Under the pieces are notes generated by a model. That model did no database searches. It saw only the letters and a list, made by a program, of their open reading frames with translations, and was not told the origin of the DNA. A stretch of 64,000 bases of DNA from Elysia crispata (taxonomy: Eukaryota; Mollusca; Gastropoda; Plakobranchidae): assembly GCA_033675545.1 (NCBI GenBank), contig JAWDGP010002497.1, positions 427,501 through 491,500 of the forward strand. Reading direction: 5' to 3'. Position 1 is the stretch's first letter. Each line of letters starts with the position of its first letter. The position numbers and the translations under genes are program-made. This document shows, in pieces, positions 1-55,372 of this stretch.

Positions 1-1157
1 CAGCTCGCCCTTGTTCTCACCTCTGTGCTCCTCTTTAGTTTGTTTGTTTGTTGTTTTTGTCGTTTTAGTTCTTTTTTTTTTTTTTTTCTCTTTGGAAATC
101 TCACATCTTTTTCGCACATTCAACCCATTTTTCATTTGTTGTAGTAAGACCTTTTTCTTTAAAAGTTTCCCTAAGTTTCTGTTGTAGCCTTGCACTTAGA
201 CTTTTCTCTCGTATGAGATTTTCCAGCTTTGATAGACGTGTTGAGAAAGAGGTTTTCATACATCGCGTGAGAAGTTATTATTTTTTTTCTCATCAAAATA
301 ATGTATGCAGCTATTCAAAAGACAAAATTTAGGCAGAGTTGCATGGTAGCCCAAGCAAGGATTCGAACCCCATATATCCAGATTTTCAGCACAGTGCCCG
401 CTCCACTGACTGAAATATCTGGCATCTCTGAGACGAGATAGAGCAATGTTTGATGTAGATGACAGGCACTTGTGTTTAAAGAAGACCATCAAAGGCAAAG
501 CTCACCTCGAGATTCTTTTGAAAAATTAATTCTCTCTTTGGTTTCAGTAACTGCCAAGGTTTTAGGTTGACTGGCAAAAGGCCTACAAGAATGCTTAGGC
601 ATTAAGATATGCCAAACTCGAATTAAGAGAGAGGCAAAAGAAAAAAAAACACTTTCTCGGTAAAGTTGGCACCGGTACTCCTCTAATCAACAGGTGTGAG
701 TTAATGACTGATTGTGTCTAGGTGCCATTTTCAATTGAATGGTAGTAAGTACTTCTTGGAACAAAGTGTGGAATATTGATTTTCCCCCTTTTTTATATTT
801 AGATTAAAATACCACTCAGCATAAGTGTGAGGAATGCACTATTGGCAGTGCTATTATACCAGCTAGGTATTAGTATGTACCATAATGGGAGACACTGACT
901 CTTCTAAAATTTAAGGATTATGTTTTGAAATGGAGGGTGCCACAGGATTTACATTCCCTCACGGTGTGAATAGGTACCATCCTTTTCTATTCAGAACCTT
1001 TGCCAAGGAGGAAATGATGGGATCTTTAACTGGTGAGTGACACTCATCAAATGTGACTGGGCTCTATTTTTTTACCATAAGTACCACACAGCCATTCCAG
1101 TCTTTTTGTTTATTTTTCATCTTCTAAGGTTGATTACTTTTGTTTCTCTTCTTGCAG
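1..1157 (+). other. DNM: Part of dynamin intron 1
   Basis: No coding exon was found here. The expected first exon (start codon and P-loop GQSAGKS) does not appear on the + strand, so it lies upstream. The stretch is AT-rich and contains one tRNA-derived element on the minus strand near 348-423. Confidence 0.8.
344..423 (-). repeat. tRNA-derived element (SINE head or tRNA retropseudogene)
   Basis: Reading the minus strand, an 18-nt stretch matches the D-arm/box A consensus of tRNA at 14 of 18 positions. It is followed by an anticodon-loop-like CTGAAAATC (resembling tRNA-Phe) and a perfect box B, GGTTCGAATCC. About 76 nt separate the two acceptor-stem halves, which pair only partly (about 5 of 7 with wobble). 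There are about 4 extra bases in the anticodon/variable part. A CCA at 346-344 follows the acceptor stem, which would fit a copy made from a processed tRNA. The poor stem and extra bases argue against a working tRNA gene. Confidence 0.45.
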
Positions 1158-44607
<43,450 letters not shown>

Positions 44608-47600
44608 GATAGCAGTAGAGCGTGTGTCAAGATGGAGAGAGATGAAGAACAAAGAAAGTATGGGTGTCTTTTGATGTCAACACAAACCAGCCCACAATCC
44701 CGTTTATTGACTTTGGTTGGACCTGAGAAATTGTGATAATTTTTCTTTTCACTCTTCCTTCGCTTTATAAACTGTCATATGGCTATAATGTATTCCTATT
44801 TTATCATTAGCCATACTGTCAGGATTTTATTGACTTCCCACAAGGATTTTTCGCAACAGAGGAACTTGTTTTATAACTTTAAAGTATATATTTAAATGGT
44901 TTAGAACCATATTTTGATGTCATATTTTAGATTTGAGCAATTTTTTGTTTTGTTTTTGTGTGTGTGAGAGAGATGAAAAAAATTAGATTTTGTGTAATTT
45001 ATAAGAGAAATGCACAAAATTTTAGGTCTAAGTATGACAGAATTCAAATGTGCCAATGATTTTAAAACTTATTTGTGAATAGAGGATTGTATCACTATTT
45101 CTTTCTAAAGTATGATCTAATTTTTTTTTTATCGCAGTGAAAGGATGGTTTACAGATTTGTGTAATTAAACGGATGTGGTGTGCATGATTTTGAACTGGG
45201 GCATCTATGTTATCACGGATCCATCCTTGTATCTGAAACCACACTTAAGACAAATGTAATGGAGGATTATCGTTAGTGTTTACATTCGCACTGAGATCGG
45301 CAGGGACCTTCGTTTACTAGTGTCAAATCTAGTATTTGCTTGTGGGAAAGACACACCACTTTGAGGTGTACATCTCGGCAAATGGCTGAAATTTTACCCT
45401 AGATCACCATATTGTAGATGGACTCTATCAGTGTGATTAATCTTTATGTTTCATATATTTCATAAAGATATGTAAGGGTCTCAAAGAGACAAAGAGAAAT
45501 CCTCATGAATGTAACTATTAAGACATGTGAATCTTCCATAAATAGCAGTAGTCAGAATAGAAATGTTTTGTTTTGTATTTTTTGACATAAACAAATTGCT
45601 GTTTAGTCTATATTTACCCATGTCCAATATCATGTTCATATCTATAAAATATCCCCAGCTCTGTTATTTAAAAAAAAAAAAATTTGAGTTGGTCATGAGA
45701 TGATCCATTTCACCAAAACAACTTTTTTCAGTCATCCAACCTCACTTAATGTGATCTTGAGGAATAGAAAGATGGAACAAGAATTCTGAAAAAAAAACTT
45801 TGGTCATACTGCCTTTATAAGATTTTTTTGTCCATCAATACTTTTTGTATCTTCAGATTTTTTTTCTGACTGTTATTTTTATTTAAATGAATTGTAAAAA
45901 GTTCATAAGAACATTTTGTTGACTAGTTAGCATGTAAAAAAATTTAACTATTTCATTCATGCCTTATTTTGTTTTATGATTGTCATATAAGCAGATTCAT
46001 CACTGAATAACCAGTGCTGGCTGAGACTTTTTTTTTAACGTCAAGCAAGATTCATATAGCACGTTGCTCAAAGAGAAAAGGAGGGCACCTCATAACATGG
46101 TTGCTCAATTCATATCCTTGCTTTGACAAAACAGCCAGGTTAGCTGGGTTAGCGATCTATGATAAACATTTTCTTCTCTTTTTGTTTTCCAATGACCAAA
46201 CCATCATACTCAACACAACTGTATGATATTGAAAGCTGAATTTATTTATTCCATTGTGTTTATTTTCAATGTTTCATGAGGTATTTGATCGCATTTTTTT
46301 TCTTTTTTTGCTAACTTTGTTTTCTAATTTTTTTCTGGTGAGTTTACTGTCGATTGTTGCAGTGGAAAAATCAGATTTTTAACAAAAGTGATTTCCTAAA
46401 TGCAGATCATTTTTTCCTTAAATGATAATTTTTCCAAGACTGCTGCTAAGCCACGACTGGCTGCAGACAAAAGCGATATGTGAAGGCCAGCAGGAATTAT
46501 ACAGTGCAATTTTCATCATCTTTTACAGCCATTACTGTATTTGCTACAATTCAGACCCAAAAGACAGGTCCAGGCTCTGAAACTCTGTGGATGTTAGTTT
46601 TTGCCGGTTGAGATGGGCCATGGGTTAACTTTGTGTGAGAGCTGGATTAATTTGATTCTGCACCCAAACTCATTGCTGAACAGTTTTGAAATTTATTTTA
46701 ACAGTGGTTTTTTCATTTTTCAACTGTGTGTGGATGCTCACTGACTCCCTCCCCCACCCACCCCTCCCCGAAGAAAACAAAACCTAGTCTGAACTGGGTC
46801 TTTCCATGTTCAGCTTTGTGTGAGTTCCCACTGCCTGATTTGTTAAGAATTCTTCATTGTCTCAACGAACTGGGACATCCATCATCAATGCATTTGTGGA
46901 TGTTTCTTCGCTTACTATGCGTGCATATTGAACTTTAAACCCTGGTATATTTTAATATGATCGTATGGTCATTTTGTGCCACTTTTTTTTTTTGTACTTC
47001 CATAAATTGGACAGTTTTATGTACCATGATGTGTATGTTGTGGCTGTGCATTGTATGTCATTTCATAATATATAGTGCAGCATTGTCTTGGGATCTAAGC
47101 TTAGTGATCAGCATTTGGCAGGAAGGATATGTAGAGAGGAGTACATAGTGCCTGTGATGGTATGCCTATATATAAATTGGAGAACATGCATGAGAAAACA
47201 TTTTTATGTTAATGGAAGACTCTTTTAATTAAGCCATGGTGTGCTCGCAATGATGATGCATAAGCTCCAGAACAAAATATTTGTATGCTTGAACGAAAAG
47301 CCTTGAAACTAATAGCTTACTTTGAAGATTTATCAAATAGAGGAAAAATTTATATTTGTGTAAAAGACCTGTAATGCTTATGTAAATCTAAGATATGCTT
47401 AGAGCTAAAAAAAAATGTGTGGAAGGCACTCATTTTTTTCCCCCAAAGAGTCAACTATTAAATGCCACAATGTTCTGTAAGAAGCGACCATGCCTCATAA
47501 TTTGCATGGAGTGGTAATGGTTAGATGGATACTTCTGCTGCTGCTCAGAGTATTTGTTTTACAGGTTTGATCAATAAGCATAGTCAGCTGAGATAGAGAA

Positions 47601-48400
47601 TGGTCTATTGTGATTTTTGTTTCCATTTTATGGTTACTGCAGAGGGGTGTAAATTGTCCTGAGTATTTTGTGACCAGCTTTGGTTTGCATGTCTCTGCTT
47701 TTGTACCTTTTATACTAAAATGATTAAACTTTTATATTCACGTGATACACCTCCTACAAGTAGTTGTGCTATATCAGTCTGACGGAAATCAATGAGTGGA
47801 TTGAAACTTAAAATTGCATCCTATTTTTAGAGACTGCCTGTATGCATGATAACTTATCTGGTCTTCACTACTGTCTCTTCAAGGTCAAGGACTGTACGCT
47901 GTTTTAAGTGAATGTGTGTGTACATGATTTGGTGAAGCAACCTGCTTACAAAGTTAAAAGCCATTATCTGCAGCTCTAGCGAGCACGAGATTCTATATAT
48001 TGATTGGGTCATCAGTTTAATATCTTATTGACATAAAATGGTGGAAGTATCTGCAAGGACGAAAGAGAAGAAAGAGGACTGATCGCTTTTTTTTTGCTAA
48101 TTGTGCTGTACCACATGCCACATTCCAGACCTCTTCTCTGTTTTATTTCACCTTGTACGAGTATGTGTGTGTACCTAGACCTCTGACAGCTACACGTTAC
48201 ACCCATGAGCTGTTTTGTTTCTTTAGCAATCACCTGATTTTTATGTTCCATTATTACTTTATGAAGAGGAAAGTACACTTTAAATCACTGTGAAACAATG
48301 CTCACCCAGCCCCACCTGCCACAAGATAAAATGAACATGCATAGCTTTGACCTTACGAAAGAGCATATAGGTGGTTTGAGATTGTATTTTCAATGAATAT

Positions 48401-48436
48401 TCTCTCTCTATCTCTCTCTCTCTCTTCCTCTCTCTC

Positions 48437-48492
<56 letters not shown>

Positions 48493-48523
48493 TCTCTCTA
48501 TCACTCTCTCTCTATCTCTCTCT
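48401..48523 (+). repeat. Interrupted (CT)n microsatellite
   Basis: About 120 bases of CT with occasional TCTA, TTCC and CACT breaks, in the probable dynamin 3' UTR. Confidence 0.97.
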
Positions 48524-48949
48524 TTGTGTCTTCTCGATCTCTCTCATATTCATAATGTCTCCTCCTCTGTTATCCATTTCTTTTCATATCTCTGATCTAG
48601 GATTACACCACAGAGACAAGATGTGTAGCCCTGTGTATCAAGTAGTCCGTGTAGCAGTGTAGCAAACCAAATGTTATGAGTGTGTAGATCAAAGTGTGTA
48701 GCCTACATTACCAAAGCTGTGGATGTATAGCTTGATGTTTGGACCTGCCTCTTGCAGCGAAGCCCCTTCATGGGTTAGATTTTTTAAACTTCTCCCTCCC
48801 TTTGCCTTTGTATCACTTGTCAAATATATGCCACAGAGGGAAATTAAGATTTTGCTATCAGCTATGAAAATCTTTAGGCAAAAAATTTAGCCCCTTTTTC
48901 CTTCCGCCGTTATTTTTCTGTCTGACAGGATTGTGGAAAGATATCAATC

Positions 48950-49099
<150 letters not shown>

Positions 49100-50008
49100 A
49101 CCTATATATTTGTCTATTTCTTTTGTTTTGGTGGTTTTGCCCCCCTAAAACTCTTGGCAGTTTAAATTAGTATTGTTTTCTGAATAGGGTCTATTAAATT
49201 TTTTTCTTTTAATTTTTCAGAAATGTTTTATATTACAGGTGAATCTGATAAAGACAAAGGGAGTATTATATTTTCATTTGTGGAAAAGAATATAATTAAT
49301 TTTCCTTATTAGTCTCGTTGGTGAGTATTAGTTAAGCATTAGCAGTACCAAATATCTCCTAAGAAAAAAGGTTAACTTAATATTATCCTAAGTTTATATA
49401 TGTTTGAGTTGCCTTATAGGTCATGATTGTTTCTCACTTCTCCAAGTCATTTTTTCTAGAAATGAGTATATGTTGCTTGTCCAAATCAAAAAAAAAAAAT
49501 TTCAATGGGGTGAATATGTCAATACATGTCACAAATGGTAACCACGTTTTGCTGCAGGAGTTTTTGTTAGTGTGTATCATCTCACAGACCATCTTTATCA
49601 GTCCAAAACGATGTTAATTTTTATAATGGCTCTTCCTCTTTTTTTTTCTTTTTCGTTATTTGTTTTGCAAGGATGTTTCAGTTGGGGATTGAAGTTTCAT
49701 TTAATGATATTTTTAGATTTTCCGCCTTGTTTCTTCTGCTATATGACTATTATTTTCATAGCTTTTTAATTGAAGATTCAAAGGATTGTAGCAAAATGTA
49801 TTCCTCACATGTCTGCCTCGAGTTTGCACACACCAAGATCCATCTATCTCCTGATTTTCTCTTTGTAGCAAAGCGAGAGATAAAGCAGCCAATTTTTTAT
49901 GTTGAGAGTGTTTTTACTCATTTCACGGATTCTTTATGACTCCATCAGTTTATGTTGAACTACTATGATGTAATGTATTAATAATAATTATAATATGGCA
50001 AAGATGTA

Positions 50009-50014
50009 AATAAA
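50009..50014 (+). terminator. DNM: Candidate polyadenylation signal of dynamin (AATAAA)
   Basis: Canonical hexamer on the sense strand, followed within 30 bases by T/G-containing sequence (gcgttttgtt). It is 5.4 kb after the stop codon, so nearer variants may be used instead. Confidence 0.35.
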
Positions 50015-53000
50015 TTGAAGTTGATGTAAAATGAAAACTGCGTTTTGTTAAAAATGAAAAAAATGTCTCTTTTCTGTGGTATAAAATTTCTTGTAATTTG
50101 GGCAGCTCCATATTTGTCTCTATAAATAATTATCCTGAATCAGGGTCTTTTTCCTTTGAAATCATGTGATTTGAGAAATGGAAAATGAGCTAGTTCACTG
50201 TACAGTGTTGCATATCTGCTTAAGTGCTAAAGATACTTTTCTAAAGATAATTAGATAGATCGTATCCAACAACTACATCTTAAGGAAAGTACAGGAGTAA
50301 AATATCATCAGTCACTTATACAGTCTGTATCGTTCTTCCTGAAGTAAAAGGATGTTTTGCTGATCAGCCATTCTTTTTTTTTATCGAAGTCATTAGTGGA
50401 CTTAAGTTATGGCTTTTTTAGCAAAGTTTTACACCCGGCACTGCAGGTACTTGAACTTAAGACCATCTACTATCATTTATTGCAGATGCCACTTAAGACT
50501 AAGAAAATTTTTAAAATTGTAATTAATAATTAAGCTTGTTTTAACATTTGAAGGAGAATTTAGGGATGACAATGAAACCCATTTTCATCATGAAACAGTA
50601 TTTGAAAATAAGACAATTTTTCAAAAAGGGAAAAAATTTGGTTGTTTTTTTATCCGAAGTGATCAAAATCCAAATTTCATGGCTTTTGACTGACTGAATA
50701 TTTCATCTAAATTTCATTTCCTGATATTACTTCATGAGTCAATGAAAGCACTAAGTGGAACAAAAACTGTATGTGTCCTGTTTTTTTTTTTCTCCATTCA
50801 CCAATAAGGCTTTGGAAATATAATGTATTGTTTTTTAGTGTAAAACTTGCCCAGAGATAAATATCTATTAGCATGGAATGTTTTCTTTAATCATATTTAA
50901 ATTACAACTTCTCTGTTTTTCAACTCGCAACTTTTTGTAAGATGTATTTTATGAGGTAGGAGAAACGACCTTTTTAGGCTGAAATCCTACTTTTTTAGTC
51001 AATTTTCTCCTTTTTGGGCGTAATTTTCTTATTTTTTATCTTTGAGGGAAAATAATCCCAACCCTGATATTATGTCTGATTAGTTGGTTTTTTGTTTTTT
51101 TTTAGAGATATCAGTGATTGGTATGACGAGAATGGATGGCATTGAAAAAAATTAAATTTTTTTTTTTGGTGATAACAGGCAGTAGAGCTCTCTTAAAATA
51201 TTGATAGGAGGTGTAGACTTAAATGAAAGAGCCTATCTTATTGTATTACTCTCTTTAATTTTGTGTAAATTTTCAGCAAAAATTTAGTTAAAATATAAAT
51301 GAAATCCAAATTGTTAGAAACTATGCTGTTCATTTCAAACTTGAATCATTTAACTGATTTATCTAATAGTGGGTCAATTCAATGCCTTAGTGTTACCCTG
51401 GATTAATGCAAAGCACTATCATTCAGAATGCCACATAAATCATCACTGGTCTTATTTGCGAGATAAAACTGATTTTTGTAGGCCTCTATAGTTTTTGCTG
51501 ATAGCTCATTCTTGTTTTCTAGTGTTGGGGTAGGGTGGGGTGGGGGGCAGGCTTTAATATAAAGATGACTGAAAGTGGACTTTGTTACGAGAACCTCTAT
51601 GAGGAATTTCTTTTATATTTCATTTGCCCTTGCGTGGGTCTTATTCTCAGTACAAAACTTCATAATTTGAAATAAATGCAAAGAAATAAGCCATTGAAGG
51701 ATTGAGTTACAAATAATGATGAACAAAGGTTGCACTGGAAAAATAAGAAAGGAAGAAACAGACATCTGATTAAAAAAATTTTGTTTTATTCAAATCATTT
51801 TGTTACAATCCATACTGCATTGCAAATTGGCAATTTTTTTTTAATGTGAGCCACATAAAAAAATTCAATAGAAAATACACAGGAAAATAAAATTTAGAGT
51901 ACAAGTAACTCAACACAGTTCTTCATGTGTTGGGCGTTAGAAATTTGAATTAAGAAAAAAAAAGGTTTCGAAAGAAGATAGATATCTCTTTTCATACTAA
52001 TAATATTTTAAAGGACCTAAAATTTAATTCTCCTCTATGATCAATGCTTGAAAATATGATGTGAGCAACACATCACTAAATAAACTTGGATCCAGACAAA
52101 ATATTCACAGCTAGAAGAGTGTTTTGAGAAATGAAATAATATATAATTTTGAACATGCCTTGTCCAGTTTTGCTCCAAATTGTTAAAACCGTTTTTAAAG
52201 GACCAAAATGCTGGCCAAGTTTTGCTTGCTAGTAATCAAGTACATTACATCTTTCCATTGTTTGGGAATTGCGAAAACAGTGCAGTTATAGAAAATGAAA
52301 AAAAAAGATGTACTGATACTAGTGATAGTTGGAAATAATAAACACAATTCTGAAATTGTAAACTAGGCTTGAGTTTGCTATAGATTTAGTTTCTGTGGTC
52401 TCAAGTTAAATGAACTCCACTGTCAGCAAGCCAGAATATAACTTTTAACAGCTTTTTACCTATAACCTTTTTCTATTTTTGTCTATGAAAATTCATTCCA
52501 CAGGTAGCCTACTACAAGAAAAAAAAAATTGTCACAGCTTTCAAAATGCTATCTACACTTTTTTCATCTCCAATAATAAAATGCCTGGAAAACATTTTCG
52601 TTTTAAATAGCAACATTTGAAATTAATTTTCCTCATTTATATTATGAATAACAATAACAACATCTTAAAGTACAAGTTCCAACAGCATTCAAATCTATGC
52701 TTAACGAATAAGTCAAACCATTTCCATACACACAACTCAACATTGTTGAACTGAAATTCCAGGACTTGTTTTTGTTTCAAAACTTTTTTTTCTTTTGGTA
52801 CAACTATGTTTTTTTTTAAATAAAAAAATCTTTGATTATACCATGTTATATTGTACATGTATTTGACTTAGTAGAATAACATAGAATGTAATCTGAATAC
52901 TTCTATCATCAAATTGGTATAGGAATGTTTGATCTAATTATTATTTCTAAATGATCTGATTATTAGTTAGTAATGCTGTTACTGATGTACAGATAAATAC

Positions 53001-55107
53001 TTACAATAGTTTGAACAATCTCCATAATAATATAGCTATAACTCTTTGAAAAGGAGTACAGTTTAAAATTCAATTTGTAAGATATGTCTAGATAGAAATT
53101 GCACATCATATTCTCTATCAGTAAAAATACTTAAAGCTTATATGGAATATTATCAAAAAAAAATCCCCCAAAAAACCAAAGTGCAACAGCCTTCTAATAT
53201 TAATAAGGATATGAGCTCATTTCGTAATATACGTAACGATTCTGTTTTCCTTCCCCTCCCTTTGAAAAAAATGTTTGCAACGGTCCTAAAGAGAGACCTG
53301 GATCCGATTATGCCTGTAAAGTCCCTCAATTCCTTTCTCTTAAGCTAAAAAAGTAATGTGGAAAAAAAAGAGGGGGGGGGTGAAAGATTGAGATATATTC
53401 AGTCGTGGAGAGGGTGATTCAGTGATCGAAAGGAGAAGTCAACAAAAAAAAAATGAGGGAAGATAGAAAAAAAAAAGGAGGAAGGAAGAGCCACACACAT
53501 AAAGACAAACAAGAAGATAGATGGAAGAGAGTGGAAGACAGATGTGAAGACACACAAAAAAAAATTAAACACATCCACGAGTGCAGTATGAAAGGAGAAA
53601 GTTATGCAGAAATCAGAATGACAGTCATAAAGATTATGGTGGTCATTGTTTATGTTTAAAAAAAAATGTTTTCTTGAATTAAATAAATTACACAACTGTA
53701 TAGATATCTTTGATAAATTGAGCAATCTATGAAAATTAATGGACCTAATAGTAACAATGAAGGACACTTCATCAAGTCAAATATATATCAAGTGAATGTG
53801 AAAAATACACTTGACCTAGCCTTTGCTTGATTGACTGAATGGTACTCAAATTACAGTCAATCAACAATATAAGTAAATAGAGCTGTTCCCATTAGTTTTG
53901 AAATAAAATTTGCACCATTTTTAGTTTCCTTCGATATTTTTATCTAGACTTCTATGGGTTAGGTTATCATTGCAAGATAAACATTGTGTCATCACTTTGC
54001 ATGCTTGAGCTGGCATATATTTAACATCCTTGTTGACAAAATTTTTACCAGTTCGGTGTTCTTTCAACTTATTCCAGCCCTAGTAAATTACGGCTATAGA
54101 GTGTATTGATACTAGTGGATATGTGTATTAAATTACTCTGTACTTAAAAAATGAAAATATTTCATATAAGTTACAGTTTCGGAAAAATTTTATGGACCCT
54201 ACTTGGCTGAATAGCATTTTGTAATCAGGTAGCAGTAGGTCAAATGTCTTTATCATTACTGCAATGATAGGAGCACCACTTGGTGTAACTAAAGCTTGTC
54301 ACTCTCCTTAAGTAGGAACGAGGTGCCTTCAAGACTTGTGATTAGGAGATCCAGAGATAAAAAATTGTTAATTTCTTGCTTTCGTAAAAATGTTTTGATA
54401 TTCTTAAAGAGACAGCACAGCATTTTAATGGAGGAAGGTGACTGAATTCAGTGAATGCTTTCATACATATAATATGCAAGAATGACATCCTATACCCCCA
54501 CTCCCCCAGTGGCATTTAAATATTTTACAAAGCTCAAACAGATATATATTTTAAACTAGTGCCACGACTGTACGTGAGATATCTTCACAAATGCAGAAAA
54601 TTGTGACAGTCATAAAATACTAGGGAGGATAATTAAAGATCGAAAAGTGGTAAGGACAGCATGAACAAAATAAATGTCATGAGTCAGAATTAAGGCAAAT
54701 AATATACTGAATATAGTCCCATCTTTTACTGTAGTTAAAATGCAGTCCTATTTTCTTCAGAAAATCAGCTTATGAACAATGAAATCAAGTTAAAATTATT
54801 AGTAGGAAGGTCCTACAAAGAAACAGATCTTGTTAGAACACATTAAAAATTTTTTTTAACAATAATGCTCAAGTTATATGCTTCTGTCACATTTGTCCAC
54901 TTCAGTTCTGATACACAGCTCGACTGTGTTCTCAGAAATACACTAACATATCCCACTATCACAATTCAGCTTTCTTAAATGCAAATGCAGTGAACACATT
55001 TTGAACCGTACAGAGCAAAGTCAAGCTCATGGGTAACAAAGCAATAATAATGTATTCTCATTGGTGGAGGAGTAACACAAGCTCTTCAGCCCAGATCTTT
55101 GTTCAAT
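50015..55107. other. Intergenic region between convergent genes
   Basis: About 5.1 kb of AT-rich sequence. No splice-consistent exon, tRNA or transposon was recognised. The + strand is purine-rich around 53361-53570. Open frames here are short and low in complexity. Confidence 0.6.
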
Positions 55108-55113
55108 TTTAAT
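55108..55113 (-). terminator. FOXRED1: Candidate polyadenylation signal of FOXRED1 (ATTAAA)
   Basis: The minus strand reads ATTAAA only five bases after the stop codon. It may be fortuitous; no AATAAA was noticed close downstream. Confidence 0.2.
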
Positions 55114-55117
55114 ATCA

Positions 55118-55372
55118 TCACACAATCTTCTTCTCCTCGAGAGCTTTGCTGTCGATGAAGCGGTCAAAGTGAAACTTCGTAAGGTCAATCGTCTGGTAGT
55201 CTGTATCCAGGATTATCTCTGAAATGGCACGGCCTATCCCAACTGAATGCTGAAGGCCGTGCCCGCTGAGCCCACAAGCAAACATCATCTGTCGGTGGTA
55301 AGGGTGCGGCCCAATCACAAGGTTCTGATCAAATGTGTTGTACTCATAGTATCCTGCCCATGCAGACTTCAT
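55118..55372 (-). CDS. FOXRED1: FOXRED1 last exon and stop
   Basis: Acceptor ttttttaag; 84 codons plus TGA at 55120-55118. It encodes MKSAWAGYYEYNTFDQNLVI and the FAD-domain C-terminal signature CGLSGHGLQHSVGIGRAISE, then the tail to KIV. The exon is phase 0 and follows FNKSK. A partial tandem duplicate of its 5' end lies at 55485-55553. Confidence 0.95.
   Translation of the reverse strand: MKSAWAGYYEYNTFDQNLVIGPHPYHRQMMFACGLSGHGLQHSVGIGRAISEIILDTDYQTIDLTKFHFDRFIDSKALEEKKIV

Noticed and set aside
348..423. Functional tRNA gene
   Set aside because: Box B is perfect, but acceptor pairing is poor and the anticodon/variable region has extra bases, so a tRNA-derived repeat is more likely.
53399..53767. 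122-residue minus-strand frame, the longest non-microsatellite frame in the intergenic region
   Set aside because: Phe/Ser-rich composition follows from a purine-rich + strand; no domain, no splice context and no recognisable family.
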